Positions 8,391-17,678 of a stretch of DNA of 64,000 nucleotides are shown here, piece after piece. Location: contig CADBHB010000005.1 of the NCBI GenBank assembly GCA_902794395.1, positions 124,001-188,000 of the forward strand, read 5' to 3'. Positions within the stretch are counted from its first letter, which is position 1; each line of letters begins with the position of its first letter. Source of the stretch: an uncultured Ruminococcus sp. (GTDB lineage Bacteria > Bacillota > Clostridia > Oscillospirales > Acutalibacteraceae). Below the pieces are notes generated by a model that had not been told where the DNA came from, did no database searches, and worked only from the letters and a program-made list of their open reading frames with translations. Both the position numbers and the translations under genes were made by a program.

Positions 8391-9665
8391 TCAGCCGCCC
8401 TGCTTTCCCTTAACGCTGTCCCAATACGCCTTGAACGCCTGCTCGTTTTTGTTGTCGCCGCAGCGGTAGTATACGCTGTCGCTGAGCGCGTCGGGCAGGT
8501 ATTGCTGAGGTACATAGTGGTTGGGATAGTCGTGGGGATAAAGGTAGTGCTGACCCTTGTTTGGGTTGTCCTCGCCGTCGAAGTGCTTGTTTTGAAGCTG
8601 CCTGGGCACGGGACCCGTGTTGCCGCGGCGGATGTCCGAAAGGGCGCGGTCTATGGCCTGCTCGCCCGAATTTGACTTGGGCGACGAGGCTACCAGTATG
8701 ACCGCGTCGGCAAGGGGTATACGCGCCTCGGGCAGACCCACCGCCTGGGCTATGTCGACGCAGGATTTTACTATGGGGATGATCTGCGGATAGGCAAGCC
8801 CCACGTCCTCGCAGGCGCAGACCATCAGCCGTCGGCATGCCGAGGGCAGGTCGCCCGCCTCGAGCAGCCGCGCAAGGTAGTGCAGAGCTGCGTCGGGGTC
8901 GCTGCCGCGCATGCTCTTTTGGTAGGCGGACACAATGTCGTAGTGCTCGTCGCCGTCGCGGTCGTAGCGCATGGCGCTGCGCTGCGCAAGCCCCCTGACC
9001 GTCTCCTCGGTGACTACGCGCCTGTTTCCGTCGCGGTCGGCGGCTATCACCGCCAGCTCCACGGCGTTCATCGCCTTGCGCACGTCTCCGCCGCAGCCCA
9101 CGGCTATGCCGCGCGCGCACGCCTCGCTCAGCTCCACGGTTATGCCCTGCTCCTCCTCGAGCAGCTTTACCGCGCGGCGCACCGCACCCATCACCTCATC
9201 AGGCTCTACAGGCTTGAACTCAAACACGGTGGAGCGGCTGAGGATGGCGTTGTACACATAAAAATAGGGGTTCTCGGTGGTGGAGGCTATAAGGGTTATG
9301 CTGCCGTTTTCAATGTACTCAAGCAGCGTTTGCTGCTGCTTTTTGTTAAAGTACTGTATCTCGTCAAGGTAGAGCAGAATACCGTTTAGCCCCGAAAAGG
9401 TGCCAAGCTGAGAAACGATCTCCTTTATGTCGGCGGTGGAGGCGGTGGTGCCGTTGAGCCTGCGCAGGGTCTTGTTGGTGCGCTCGGCTATGTAGGAGGC
9501 AAGGGTGGTCTTTCCCACGCCCGACGGACCGTAGAATATCAGATTTGGTATCTCGCCGCTTTCGATTATGCGGCGCAGCGGCTTGTCCTCGGCAAGCAGA
9601 TGCCTCTGCCCGACGATCTCGTCAAGCGACCGCGGCCGAAAACGGTCGGCTAAAGGCTTGGTCAT
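8391..9665 (-). CDS. rarA: Replication-associated recombination protein A (AAA+ ATPase)
   Basis: A 424-residue protein matching RarA/MgsA over its full length. It has an N-terminal RFRPRSLDEIVGQ motif, Walker A GPSGVGKTT (about residue 45), Walker B ILLYLDEIQYF, sensor 1 STTENP, an arginine finger region, and the C-terminal tetramerisation part ending in the PRQLQNKHFDGE-type segment. It acts at stalled replication forks with the clamp loader and SSB. AGGAGGTG precedes the ATG. The gene stands alone, after a 350-base spacer downstream of glyA. Confidence 0.95.
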   Translation of the reverse strand: MTKPLADRFRPRSLDEIVGQRHLLAEDKPLRRIIESGEIPNLIFYGPSGVGKTTLASYIAERTNKTLRRLNGTTASTADIKEIVSQLGTFSGLNGILLYLDEIQYFNKKQQQTLLEYIENGSITLIASTTENPYFYVYNAILSRSTVFEFKPVEPDEVMGAVRRAVKLLEEEQGITVELSEACARGIAVGCGGDVRKAMNAVELAVIAADRDGNRRVVTEETVRGLAQRSAMRYDRDGDEHYDIVSAYQKSMRGSDPDAALHYLARLLEAGDLPSACRRLMVCACEDVGLAYPQIIPIVKSCVDIAQAVGLPEARIPLADAVILVASSPKSNSGEQAIDRALSDIRRGNTGPVPRQLQNKHFDGEDNPNKGQHYLYPHDYPNHYVPQQYLPDALSDSVYYRCGDNKNEQAFKAYWDSVKGKQGG

Positions 9666-9808
9666 TTTGCACCTCCTGATTGTGATTGAAAATTTTTAAA
9701 ATTGAAACGGAAAGCTGTCAGAGGCGGTTTCCGCATAAGGTGACGTTTTGTGTGAATGATGAACGTGTGCCTGCAAAAAACATAAATAAAACACAAAGCA
9801 CTAAACTA

Positions 9809-9847
9809 AGCAAGGGCTATCCTCCGACAGCCCTTGCTATTATTTTT
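9809..9847. terminator. Terminator-like hairpin between glyA and rarA
   Basis: AGCAAGGGCT (9809-9818) and AGCCCTTGCT (9829-9838) form a perfect 10-bp stem with a 10-base loop. ATTATTTTT follows on the plus strand. On the minus strand, where both flanking genes lie, the following tract is TAGTTTAGTGCTTTG, a weaker U-run. It may end glyA transcription or be a leader element of rarA. Confidence 0.5.
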
Positions 9848-9924
9848 GACATGAAGGTATGACAAAAGCAGTCATACGGCAACAGTGGTCTGCATTTTGA
9901 CCCGATAAATCAAAGGTATGCCCC

Positions 9925-10003
9925 GCCGTTGATGAAAGTTTATCAATACATCAAAGCTTTCCAAAGGCGGATTGATGCAACGTTCCGTTGCCGGAGAGGG
10001 CAC
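9925..10003. repeat. Repeat family B, copy 1 (3' of glyA)
   Basis: CCCGCCGTTGATGAAAGTTT, an AT-rich middle, AAGGCGGATTGATG and GCAACGTTCCGTTGCCGG appear in this order. The CCGGCAACGG end (minus-strand sense) faces the stop of glyA, with only a small GCACCC/GGGTGC hairpin (10000-10014) between. The same order is seen at 21070-21297 and 53008-53310. Confidence 0.75.
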
Positions 10004-10014
10004 CCTTCGGGTGC

Positions 10015-11271
10015 TTATTCGTAGAGGGGGTATTTTTTGCAGATGGCCTCAACGCCGGCTCTTACCTTTTCCTTGTTGGCGTCGTAGTCGTTGAGGACGA
10101 GGGTGATGTACTCGGCGATAAGGTCCATATCCTCCTCGTTGAGTCCGCGGGTGGTTACAGCCGCCGTGCCGATGCGCACGCCGCTGGTCACGAACGGGCT
10201 GCGGGGCTCGCCGGGAATGGTGTTCTTGTTGACGGTGATGTAGCAGTCGTCGAGTCGAGCCTCAAGCTCCTTGCCGGTCACGTCGGAGTCGCGCAGGTCG
10301 ATGAGCAGCACATGGTTGTCGGTGCCGCCCGAAACGAGCTTTACGCCGCGCTTGAGCAGACCTTCCGCCAGCGCCTTGCAGTTGGAGACGATTTTGGCGC
10401 CGTACTCCTTGAACTCGGGCTTGAGCGCCTCGCCGAAGCAGACAGCCTTTGCGGCGATGGTGTGCATGAGCGGACCGCCCTGTGTGCCCGGGAAGATAGC
10501 CTTGTCAATGGCCTTGGCGAACTCCTCGCGGCAGAGGATCATACCGCCTCTGGGTCCGCGCAGGGTCTTGTGGGTGGTGGTGGTGACAAATTCACAGTAA
10601 GGCACGGGGTTGGGATGTACGCCCGCGGCTACCAGACCCGCGATGTGCGCCATGTCAACCATCAGGTAAGCGCCGACCTCGTCGGCAATTGCGCGGAGCT
10701 TCGGGAAATCGATGATTCTGGGATAAGCCGAAGCGCCGGCTACGATAAGCTTGGGCTTACATTCACGGGCGATCTCGAGCACCTTGTCGTAGTCGATGCG
10801 GTGGGTAACGCTGTCAACGCCGTAGGGCACGAAGTTGAAGTATTTGCCGGACATGTTAACGGGCGAGCCGTGGGTGAGGTGTCCGCCCTCGTTGAGGTTC
10901 ATGCCCATTACGGTGTCGCCCGGCTCGAGCATGGCAAAGTATACCGCCATGTTAGCCTGAGCGCCCGAGTGGGGCTGCACGTTGGCGTGCTCGGCTCCGA
11001 AAAGCTCGCAGGCGCGCTGACGGGCGATCTCCTCCACGATGTCAACACACTCGCAGCCGCCGTAGTAGCGCTTGCCGGGATAGCCCTCGGCGTATTTGTT
11101 GGTGAGGTGGCTGCCCATAGCCGCCATAACGGCGGGCGTCACGATGTTTTCGCTGGCGATAAGCTCAAGGTTGCGGCGCTGACGCTTAAGCTCCTTGTCC
11201 ATAGCCTCGCCTACGGCGGGATCGTACTCCTTGAGATACTCAAGAGAGGCGATGTTTGTCAATTCACTCAT
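10015..11271 (-). CDS. glyA: Serine hydroxymethyltransferase
   Basis: A 418-residue PLP enzyme interconverting serine plus tetrahydrofolate with glycine plus 5,10-methylene-tetrahydrofolate, the main source of one-carbon units. Family landmarks: [33 protein letters not shown], the active-site [14 protein letters not shown] with the Schiff-base lysine, and the C-terminal [14 protein letters not shown]. Length is normal. A purine-rich GGGGAAAAAG precedes the ATG. The gene is followed by a copy of repeat family B, and dusB ends 55 bases upstream of its start codon on the same strand. Confidence 0.97.
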   Translation of the reverse strand: MSELTNIASLEYLKEYDPAVGEAMDKELKRQRRNLELIASENIVTPAVMAAMGSHLTNKYAEGYPGKRYYGGCECVDIVEEIARQRACELFGAEHANVQPHSGAQANMAVYFAMLEPGDTVMGMNLNEGGHLTHGSPVNMSGKYFNFVPYGVDSVTHRIDYDKVLEIARECKPKLIVAGASAYPRIIDFPKLRAIADEVGAYLMVDMAHIAGLVAAGVHPNPVPYCEFVTTTTHKTLRGPRGGMILCREEFAKAIDKAIFPGTQGGPLMHTIAAKAVCFGEALKPEFKEYGAKIVSNCKALAEGLLKRGVKLVSGGTDNHVLLIDLRDSDVTGKELEARLDDCYITVNKNTIPGEPRSPFVTSGVRIGTAAVTTRGLNEEDMDLIAEYITLVLNDYDANKEKVRAGVEAICKKYPLYE

Positions 11272-11326
11272 TTTCTTTTTCCCCTTTTTTGTACTTGATT
11301 TTATATTAATGCTTTGTAAAACCGAG

Positions 11327-12301
11327 TTATATAGCGCCGAGCGCTTTGTTTTTCAAACGGATCAAATCGTCCATTGTCTCTATCCTGCCGGCGTCGTTTC
11401 GCAGAGCGGCGGCGCCGCGTATTCCCTTAAAATAGCCCGCGACCAGCTTTCTCGCCTGCCGCAGCGCGGTGTACTCGCCCTTGTATTCGACCATTTTCGC
11501 CACGTGGGCGACCATTGTGTCGAGCTTTTCCTCAAGCGAGGGCACAAAGAGCGGCACAGAGGGGTCGGATAAGTAGGAGTTTATCTGAGAAAAAATCCAC
11601 GGGTCGCCCAGACTTGCCCTGCCTATCATCACAAAGTCGGCGCCTGTGAAGTCGAGCACCTGCTTTGCCTTTTTGGCGCTGTCGATGTCGCCGTTGGCGA
11701 TGACCGGTACGGACACGCTCTGCTTTACCCTGCGGATGATTTCGTAATCGACGGGCGGCTTGTAGTACTGCTGCCGCGTCCTGCCGTGGACGGTTATCGC
11801 AGAGGCTCCCGCCTGCTCGCAGATCTTCGCAACCTCTACGGCGTTCACCGAGGAGTCGTCCCAGCCCTTGCGCAGCTTTACCGTGACGGGAACGTCAACG
11901 CTGCGCACCACCTCGGCGGTTATCCTGCCGCAGAGCTTAGGGTCCCTCATAAGGGCGCTGCCGCTGCCGTTGCCGCTTATTTTAGGCGCGGGACAGCCCA
12001 TGTTGATGTCTATTATGTCGGGCGAATGTTTCATGGCGGACACAGCCGCCTCGGCCATGCAGGAGGGGTCGTCGCCGAAGATCTGGATGCCGCAGGGTCG
12101 CTCCCGCGCGGAAATATCCATCAGCTCCTCGCTTTTTTTGCTGCCGAAGGACAGCGCCTTTGAGCTGACCATCTCGCTTACGCAATAGCCCGCGCCCATC
12201 CGCACGCAAAGCTCGCGGTAGGCGCGGTCGGAAACCCCCGCCATAGGCGCAAGCAGCGCCCTTGAGGGCAGGGAAACATCGCCTATCTTCTGTTGGTTCA
12301 T
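11327..12301 (-). CDS. dusB: tRNA-dihydrouridine synthase
   Basis: A 324-residue FMN-dependent enzyme reducing uridine in the tRNA D-loop. Seen: [16 protein letters not shown] near the N-terminus, [12 protein letters not shown] with the catalytic Cys at about residue 100, [30 protein letters not shown] and [13 protein letters not shown], in Dus order. ATG 12301 is chosen because it overlaps the upstream gene's stop as ATGA, with AAGG just before it. Translation is therefore probably coupled to the small membrane protein gene upstream. Confidence 0.93.
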   Translation of the reverse strand: MNQQKIGDVSLPSRALLAPMAGVSDRAYRELCVRMGAGYCVSEMVSSKALSFGSKKSEELMDISARERPCGIQIFGDDPSCMAEAAVSAMKHSPDIIDINMGCPAPKISGNGSGSALMRDPKLCGRITAEVVRSVDVPVTVKLRKGWDDSSVNAVEVAKICEQAGASAITVHGRTRQQYYKPPVDYEIIRRVKQSVSVPVIANGDIDSAKKAKQVLDFTGADFVMIGRASLGDPWIFSQINSYLSDPSVPLFVPSLEEKLDTMVAHVAKMVEYKGEYTALRQARKLVAGYFKGIRGAAALRNDAGRIETMDDLIRLKNKALGAI

Positions 12302-12903
12302 ATCCTTCTGCGCGACATGCGCGCGCCATGGATCTTGGTGGAGGCTATCATTACGATAATGACCACCACGCCTACGCCCACACATATCCACGAAACAACG
12401 CCCGCGGTGTAGTCGGTGGAGTAGGTTTTGTCGCTGACGGACTTGTCCATCTTGACCGAGTTGTTGGTCTGCGCGTCGTTGGCAGCCTTGTCGGGGTCGA
12501 GGTAGGCGTCCTGCGCGTTGACGGGCGGTGTGTACTGACCGTCGCCGTTGTCGCCGCCGTTGTCGCCGCCGTTGTTGTCGCTGTAGCCGTTGTTGTAGCC
12601 CGCCGCGCCGTTGTCGGTAGCAGGCTCCGGCGTTTCGACGGGAACCCCGACGGTCCAGTCGGGCGCATAGGTCGCCGCAGGCTCGGTGAAGTCGGGCACC
12701 TCATAGGTCGGCTCTATGTACGACGGCTCGTCATAAGACGGCTCGTCATAAGACGGCTCGTCGTCAAAGGAAGGCTCTGCGTATGACGGCTCGTCGTCGG
12801 GTAATTCTATTTCCTCTGCCGCGACGCGCAGCGCCCCCGTTGAAAAGAGAGCCGCAAGCAGCATCAGCAGCGGTAAGACGGTTTTAGCTGTTTTGTGAAG
12901 CAT
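12298..12903 (-). CDS. Secreted/membrane-anchored acidic repeat protein
   Basis: A 201-residue protein with a signal peptide (residues 1-29), an acidic region with repeated DEPSY/EPSYDEPSY units (about 35-65), a Pro/Thr-rich and then Asn/Gly/Asp-rich linker (NNGGDNGGDNGDG), and one C-terminal transmembrane helix (SWICVGVGVVVIIVMIAS) followed by a basic tail. The layout suggests a surface-exposed, intrinsically disordered protein anchored at its C-terminus. No family is recognised. Its stop overlaps the dusB start, so it is the upstream gene of an operon with a tRNA-modification enzyme; no functional link is obvious. Confidence 0.8.
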   Translation of the reverse strand: MLHKTAKTVLPLLMLLAALFSTGALRVAAEEIELPDDEPSYAEPSFDDEPSYDEPSYDEPSYIEPTYEVPDFTEPAATYAPDWTVGVPVETPEPATDNGAAGYNNGYSDNNGGDNGGDNGDGQYTPPVNAQDAYLDPDKAANDAQTNNSVKMDKSVSDKTYSTDYTAGVVSWICVGVGVVVIIVMIASTKIHGARMSRRRI

Positions 12904-13177
12904 CTTTTTACCTCTTACGATAGATACAGGCGATAGCGCATGAAATGCAGTGCGTATCGCGCAGTCGATTTTTCGTCAAGGCCTGCGCTGCCGCCTCAGC
13001 GCAAAAAGCGCGGGCAAAACGGCGCTGCCTCTACGTATTATAGCAAAAAAAAGCTGACAATGCAAGGGCAATACCGCATAATTCGGGCGCGCGCGGAGCG
13101 CGGTGGGATTTTTCGTCAGGGTGCACAAATTATCGGCTTGTGCACGGGAGGATTTATGGACAGCCTTGGGGCGGTGT

Positions 13178-14263
13178 TTACCCGAGCAGCACCCTTGCCA
13201 GCACGTCAGCCAGCAGCGAAGCCGAGTACTCCGCCTCGTCAATGGAATTGGCGTCGGTGCCCACCTCGATGAGCAGCGAGCCGTCGCAGAGGTATTCGTT
13301 GTAGGCGAAGTAGTCGAAGCTTATCGGGCGCGTCATGCCCGGATATAGGCTTTCGGCGGTGTTTTGGAGCTTGAGGGCAAAGCTGAGGTTGTTTTCCCAG
13401 TGTGAAAAGCCGCGCTCGTTGTCGGGGTCGCAGCCCGCCAGTATCATTATCTGCGCGCCCTTTCTGCCGTTGTGCTCAAACACGGTCTTCACCTTGCTTT
13501 CGTCGGTGCCCAGCGCGTCGCGGTGGATGTCGAGCACGACCTTTATAGAGGGGCAGCGCTCCATGTCATCGGAAGCGGTGCGGGCGCTGCGGTCGTAGGA
13601 GCCGTTGTAGGTGGAGTCGTGCACGGTGGAGTCGTGCAGGGTGCGCACGCCCTTTTCCTCCAGCGCGCGCGTCAGCTCCTCGCCCACCGCCACCACGTTG
13701 AAGTCGTTGTTGTTGGTGCGCGAGTAATAGCTTTCGTAGTAGGTGTCGGTGTCCTCGTCAAGATAAGCCTCTCCCGTGTGGGTGTGGTAGACGAGCACCT
13801 GCGGGCTGTCGCTGTTTTTCTGCGTTTGAAAGGTAAGGGGCGTGTCCAGCAGCTTCTCGAAGTCGAGGTCCAGCCCCGTGCGGTCCTTGATATAGCAGCC
13901 CCTGACCTCGGTGCCGTCCGCCCCTATGGTCTTTTCAACGACATGGTAAGCAGCCTCGCCGCTGTGGTCGGCGTTTGAGTCGTAGTAACCGCTTTTGTCG
14001 CGCCGCTTTTCGACTGAGGCGGACGAAGCCCGAGTGTCGGCTTCACCGGTCGAGGGCGGAGGTGCGGCGGTGGTTTCGGGACGGGTGCCGCTCTCCATAA
14101 AATATTTGCCGTCGGTAAGGGTGAACGCCGCCGCAGTGAGCGCGGTGTCGCGGTCGGACAGCGCCTCGGGCAGCCGTTTTCCCAGACAAAACACCGCCGT
14201 ACCCACCAGCGCCAGCGCCGTAAACGCCTTGACGCCCCTGAAAAGTTTTCCTCTGAGCTTCAA
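13178..14263 (-). CDS. spoIIP: Stage II sporulation protein P (peptidoglycan hydrolase)
   Basis: A 361-residue protein with an N-terminal membrane anchor (residues 12-32), a Thr/Ser-rich linker and a C-terminal SpoIIP domain. Domain landmarks are VLVYHTHTGEAY (about residues 155-166), VVLDIHRDA (about 243-251), ILAGCDPDN and a terminal LLIEVGTDANSIDEAEYSA, including the zinc-ligand His/Glu set of the amidase. It acts with SpoIID and SpoIIM in septal peptidoglycan thinning and engulfment. The start is TTG with AGGTGATGA upstream; no in-frame ATG fits. It follows gpr by 58 bases, the same gpr-spoIIP order as in Bacillus. Confidence 0.93.
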   Translation of the reverse strand: MKLRGKLFRGVKAFTALALVGTAVFCLGKRLPEALSDRDTALTAAAFTLTDGKYFMESGTRPETTAAPPPSTGEADTRASSASVEKRRDKSGYYDSNADHSGEAAYHVVEKTIGADGTEVRGCYIKDRTGLDLDFEKLLDTPLTFQTQKNSDSPQVLVYHTHTGEAYLDEDTDTYYESYYSRTNNNDFNVVAVGEELTRALEEKGVRTLHDSTVHDSTYNGSYDRSARTASDDMERCPSIKVVLDIHRDALGTDESKVKTVFEHNGRKGAQIMILAGCDPDNERGFSHWENNLSFALKLQNTAESLYPGMTRPISFDYFAYNEYLCDGSLLIEVGTDANSIDEAEYSASLLADVLARVLLG

Positions 14264-14321
14264 ATCATCACCTGTTTCGCGTATCCTTTACGCAAGATAT
14301 ATGCGAAGCAGGAGCTTTTTA

Positions 14322-15188
14322 TTACATAAGCGATACCAGGTCCTTCAGCTCAAAGGCGTTTTGCATGGCGGCGTTTAGCGAAAAGCCCAGCAGCCGCGAC
14401 GCGCGGTCGGTCAGCAGGTCTATCTCGCGCGGGATGACCACCATTTGGCGGTCGTCGGGAAAGCTAACGCTGTGCAGCCGCGCCTCTCCTATGAGGTCGC
14501 CCGCGAAGGTGCGCGCGTCCACCACCGTGGGCACGCCTATGGCGATGACGGGCACGCCGATGGTCTCGCGGTCTATCCTGACGCGGTGATTGCCCACACC
14601 CGCCCCCGGCGATATGCCCGCGTCGCTTATTTGCAGGGTGCAGCCCAGCCGCTCCACGCGGCGCGAAGCCAGAGCGTCAACGGCTATCACGGCGGTGGGC
14701 TTTATGCGCTTGACCACGCTGAGGATATACTCCCCCGTTTCAATGCCTGTCTGCCCCGTTACCCCCGTGTTCATCACCGCCACGGGACGCAGGCGGTCAA
14801 GCCCCGTGGCGCGCGCCAGCTCGCCCGTGATGTGCCGTGTGGCAAGCACACGCGCGCCCGTTTTAGGCCCCAGCGCGTCGGGGGTTATCTGCTCGTTTCC
14901 CAGTCCCGCCACCAAAAGCAGGCCGTTGACGGGCAAAAGGCGGCGTATCTCCCTGCCTATGGTCTTTACCCGACCGTCGGTCTCGCTGAAATTGTCGGTC
15001 AGCGAGGGCAGCTCCACAGTGATGTATGTGCCCAGCTCCTTGCCGAGTATCTGCCTTGCGCGCGATGTCTTGACCGTAAGGCGGGATATTTTCATCCCGT
15101 GCTCGCGGTACTCGTGATAGTCCATGCCCGCTACCCTGTCGCCCGCTATCTCGCGCGCCTCTATCGCCAAATCCGTTCTCAACTGCAT
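14322..15188 (-). CDS. gpr: Germination protease (spore protease) GPR
   Basis: A 288-residue member of peptidase family A25, which degrades small acid-soluble spore proteins on germination. Landmarks: RTDLAIEAREI, LGTYITVELPSL, GLGNEQITPDALGP, VMNTGVTGQTGIET, IAVDALASRRVERL, QISDAGISPGAGVGN and GVPVIAIGVPTVVDA. It is shorter than Bacillus GPR (about 370), lacking the long insertion before the C-terminal helix. Only six residues (MQLRTD) precede the position where the Bacillus zymogen is cut, so the propeptide is very short. GGGAGCGG precedes the ATG. It is followed by spoIIP. Confidence 0.93.
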   Translation of the reverse strand: MQLRTDLAIEAREIAGDRVAGMDYHEYREHGMKISRLTVKTSRARQILGKELGTYITVELPSLTDNFSETDGRVKTIGREIRRLLPVNGLLLVAGLGNEQITPDALGPKTGARVLATRHITGELARATGLDRLRPVAVMNTGVTGQTGIETGEYILSVVKRIKPTAVIAVDALASRRVERLGCTLQISDAGISPGAGVGNHRVRIDRETIGVPVIAIGVPTVVDARTFAGDLIGEARLHSVSFPDDRQMVVIPREIDLLTDRASRLLGFSLNAAMQNAFELKDLVSLM

Positions 15189-15249
15189 GCAACCGCTCCC
15201 ACAGAAAATTTTTACAGTGCTATTATGCGGTTTTCCGGCGGATTTATTC

Positions 15250-15278
15250 TTTACAAAACCCCGTGACTTTGCTATAAT
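15250..15278 (+). promoter_or_regulatory. Sigma-A-type promoter of the dockerin peptidase gene
   Basis: TTTACA (15250-15255), 17-base spacer, TATAAT (15273-15278), about 45 bases before the ATG at 15323. Confidence 0.75.
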
Positions 15279-15322
15279 GATATAATAAGAAAAAAATAAT
15301 CACTATGAGTGGAGAGGTAAAA

Positions 15323-16969
15323 ATGAAAAGAAAACGCATTAAAAAAACTCTCAGCCTGTTTTTGACCGCCGCTCTGGCGCTGAGCGCGGGCACGATAAGC
15401 GCGGCTGCCGCTCAGACAGACAGCTACTACGCAGTAGGAACCGAGGACGGCGGCTCTGTCGAAAACGGCGGCTCTGTCGAGGACGGCGGCTTTGAGCTGC
15501 CCGAAAGATACAGCTCGGTCGATTTGGGCTATGTTACTCCGGTAAAGGCGCAGGACTACAGCTCCTGCTGGGCGTACGCCTCGATGGCTACGCTGGAGTC
15601 CACCCTGCTGCACGACGGCAACGAGATAGGCGACATGTCCACCAATCACCTCAACATGTGGGCTACCACCCGCAGCAACGGCAAGGGCTGGATACGCAAC
15701 GTATTCAAGGACGGCTTCACCCTGATAGCTTTGGGATATATGACCTCGTGGCAGGGCGGCGTGCTGACAAGCGATTTGGGCGAATACCCGCTTGACACAA
15801 ATGTTAAAGGCGATCAGGTGCCCACAGACCTGGCGCGCTACGGCGTAACTGCCGCGCGCTATCTGAACCGCGGCGACTTTGACATAATAAAGCAGGCGAT
15901 CTACGACCACGGCGGCGTGTTCACCTCATACGCGCACTCGGGCGCGTGCATGAATGCCGGCAACACCGCTTACTACATGCCCGAAAGCTACAACGACTAC
16001 TACTCGGGACACTCGATAGAGGTGGTAGGCTGGAACGACAACTTCCCCCGCACCAGCTTTTCGGCAATTGACGACGAGCGCCCCGAAAACAACGGCGCGT
16101 GGCTTATAAAGGGAAGCTGGGGCGACAACAACTCGCTGGGCGGCTACTACTGGATCTCCTACGAGGACAAGTATCTCTTCTCTAGCAAGTTCGCGCCCTC
16201 CTACGCGCTGTTGAGCTATGAGAAGATCGACAACTCAAAAAAGCTGGTACAAAACGAGATTTACGGCGCGACCTACGAGTTCAAGTACGTAAAGAGCAAG
16301 ACCCTGACCTATTTGAACCGCCTGCACTTTGACAGCGACTTCAACGTCATTGACAAGGTAGTGTTTGAGACCACCGCCGCGGGCGCCTCCTACAGCATCT
16401 ACTTCGTCCCCGACGGCGCCGACGAGACCCCCGACAACGACACCTCCGTTTGGACTAAGCTGGGCGAGGGCACCGTGGACTACGAAGGTTACATCTGCGC
16501 GGACATAGAGGATTTTGAATATCCCTCGGAGAACGGCTCCATAGCTGTGACCATCGACGCCTCCGGCACCGACATCAACAGCTCGATAGGCGTAGGCGAA
16601 TGGCTCACCTACAACTCCAACGAGGTATTCACCAACGAAAGCGGCCGCGGCGAAAGCTACATAATAGACGGCGGCACCGCGCAGGACCTGATGGACTGGT
16701 ACCTCGACAACAATCAGGACGATATTGGCGGCACCTTTGTTATAAAGGCTGTGACTAAAAAGCACTATCTGCCCACCCTGCTCGGCGACAGCAACCTGGA
16801 CGGAAAGGTGAATATAAACGACGTAACCCATATCCAGCGTCACCTGGCAGAGCTTATCACTCTGGATAAGACAGCCGCGGCAAACGCGGACTTTAACCGC
16901 GACGGAAAGATAACCGTTGACGACGTGACAAAGCTGCAAAGATTTTTGGCAGGCTTTGAGGACGAATAA
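15323..16969 (+). CDS. Secreted papain-like (C1) peptidase homologue with dockerin
   Basis: A 548-residue protein with a signal peptide (1-30, ending SAAAA). The papain-like domain spans about 55-290: oxyanion Gln77 and nucleophile Cys82 in QDYSSCWAYA, and catalytic His230 in YSGHSIEVVGW. The canonical Asn of the NSWG motif is Gly264 here (LIKGSWGDN), so activity is uncertain. A beta-rich 'lectin-like' region follows (about 290-480). The C-terminal dockerin has two calcium-binding repeats (GDSNLDGKVNINDVTHIQRH and ADFNRDGKITVDDVTKLQRF). ATG 15323 is chosen because GGAGAGG precedes it and it starts the signal peptide. The dockerin implies docking to a cohesin scaffold or surface cohesin. Confidence 0.9.
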   Translation: MKRKRIKKTLSLFLTAALALSAGTISAAAAQTDSYYAVGTEDGGSVENGGSVEDGGFELPERYSSVDLGYVTPVKAQDYSSCWAYASMATLESTLLHDGNEIGDMSTNHLNMWATTRSNGKGWIRNVFKDGFTLIALGYMTSWQGGVLTSDLGEYPLDTNVKGDQVPTDLARYGVTAARYLNRGDFDIIKQAIYDHGGVFTSYAHSGACMNAGNTAYYMPESYNDYYSGHSIEVVGWNDNFPRTSFSAIDDERPENNGAWLIKGSWGDNNSLGGYYWISYEDKYLFSSKFAPSYALLSYEKIDNSKKLVQNEIYGATYEFKYVKSKTLTYLNRLHFDSDFNVIDKVVFETTAAGASYSIYFVPDGADETPDNDTSVWTKLGEGTVDYEGYICADIEDFEYPSENGSIAVTIDASGTDINSSIGVGEWLTYNSNEVFTNESGRGESYIIDGGTAQDLMDWYLDNNQDDIGGTFVIKAVTKKHYLPTLLGDSNLDGKVNINDVTHIQRHLAELITLDKTAAANADFNRDGKITVDDVTKLQRFLAGFEDE

Positions 16970-17000
16970 TAATCCCGATACAAACGAACAGAAAAAAACA

Positions 17001-17044
17001 AGCCCCCGCGAACAGCCGTGAAAGCCGTTCGCAGGGGTTTTTGA
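17001..17044. terminator. Bidirectional terminator
   Basis: CCCC-CGCGAAC and GTTCGCAGGGG arms around AGCCGTGAAAGCC are followed by TTTTTGATTT on the plus strand and TTGTTTTTTTC on the minus strand. It lies between two convergent genes. Confidence 0.85.
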
Positions 17045-17057
17045 TTTGATAATAATA

Positions 17058-17630
17058 TTACAGCTTCTTCCACTCGGAAAACTCCAAAACGCCGCCGTAG
17101 CCGCCGTCTTCGCTGTTGTGCATGCCAAGACAGCCGTTTTCCATGTTGAAAATGATGATGTCCTCGGCTTCGCCGTTGGCGTAGCTCATCTTGAGGACGT
17201 TGTTGATGTACTCGCTGCCGTTGTTGAAGTGCTTGAGCTCGGGAGTCAGCTCGTAGGTAAAGCTTAGGGATTCGTGGTTCAATCCCGTGTAGCTGCCCGT
17301 TCCGTTCGCGTTGAAGGTGAGCTTTACAACATCCTCCAGCGACGGATAAGCCCAGTCGCCGATGAGCTGCTCCTTTTCGATAACGACCATATTGGGGTCG
17401 GCTTCGGTGGTGTCGGGAACCAAGGTCTCGGCTTCGGTGGTCTCGGCTTCGGTGGTTTCCTGCGCCTTCTGTGTGGTCTCGGCGGCGGTGGTTTCCTGCG
17501 CCTTCTGTGTGGTCTCGGCGGCGGTAACGCTCTGCTCTTTTTCCGATGATTTGCCCTTGCCGGAGCTTGAGCACGCGGCGAGAGTCAGGATGAACGCCGA
17601 GGCGATGATAAGCGCGGCGATTTTTTTCAT
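17058..17630 (-). CDS. Lipoprotein with Thr/Glu-rich linker
   Basis: A 190-residue lipoprotein: MKKIAALIIASAF signal and lipobox LAAC (about residue 19). A low-complexity linker with repeated AETTQKAQETT units covers residues about 35-75. A small C-terminal beta domain follows (IGDWAYPSLEDVVKLTFNAN, GTGSYTGLNHESLSFTYELT, and an ending in GGVLEFSEWKKL). The domain resembles lipocalin-like extracellular domains common in clostridia. ATG 17630 is chosen over an upstream GTG because AAGGAG sits eight bases before it. Function unknown. Confidence 0.82.
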   Translation of the reverse strand: MKKIAALIIASAFILTLAACSSSGKGKSSEKEQSVTAAETTQKAQETTAAETTQKAQETTEAETTEAETLVPDTTEADPNMVVIEKEQLIGDWAYPSLEDVVKLTFNANGTGSYTGLNHESLSFTYELTPELKHFNNGSEYINNVLKMSYANGEAEDIIIFNMENGCLGMHNSEDGGYGGVLEFSEWKKL

Positions 17631-17678
17631 GGGTGTCACTCCTTAAAACAGATAGGGTTTTTCGGCGTTTGCAGCCGT

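Noticed and set aside
9988..11298. A long open frame opposite glyA
   Set aside because: It is antisense to a full-length, well-conserved gene; its hydrophobic, Val/Ala/Gly-rich composition is typical of shadow frames in G+C-rich DNA.
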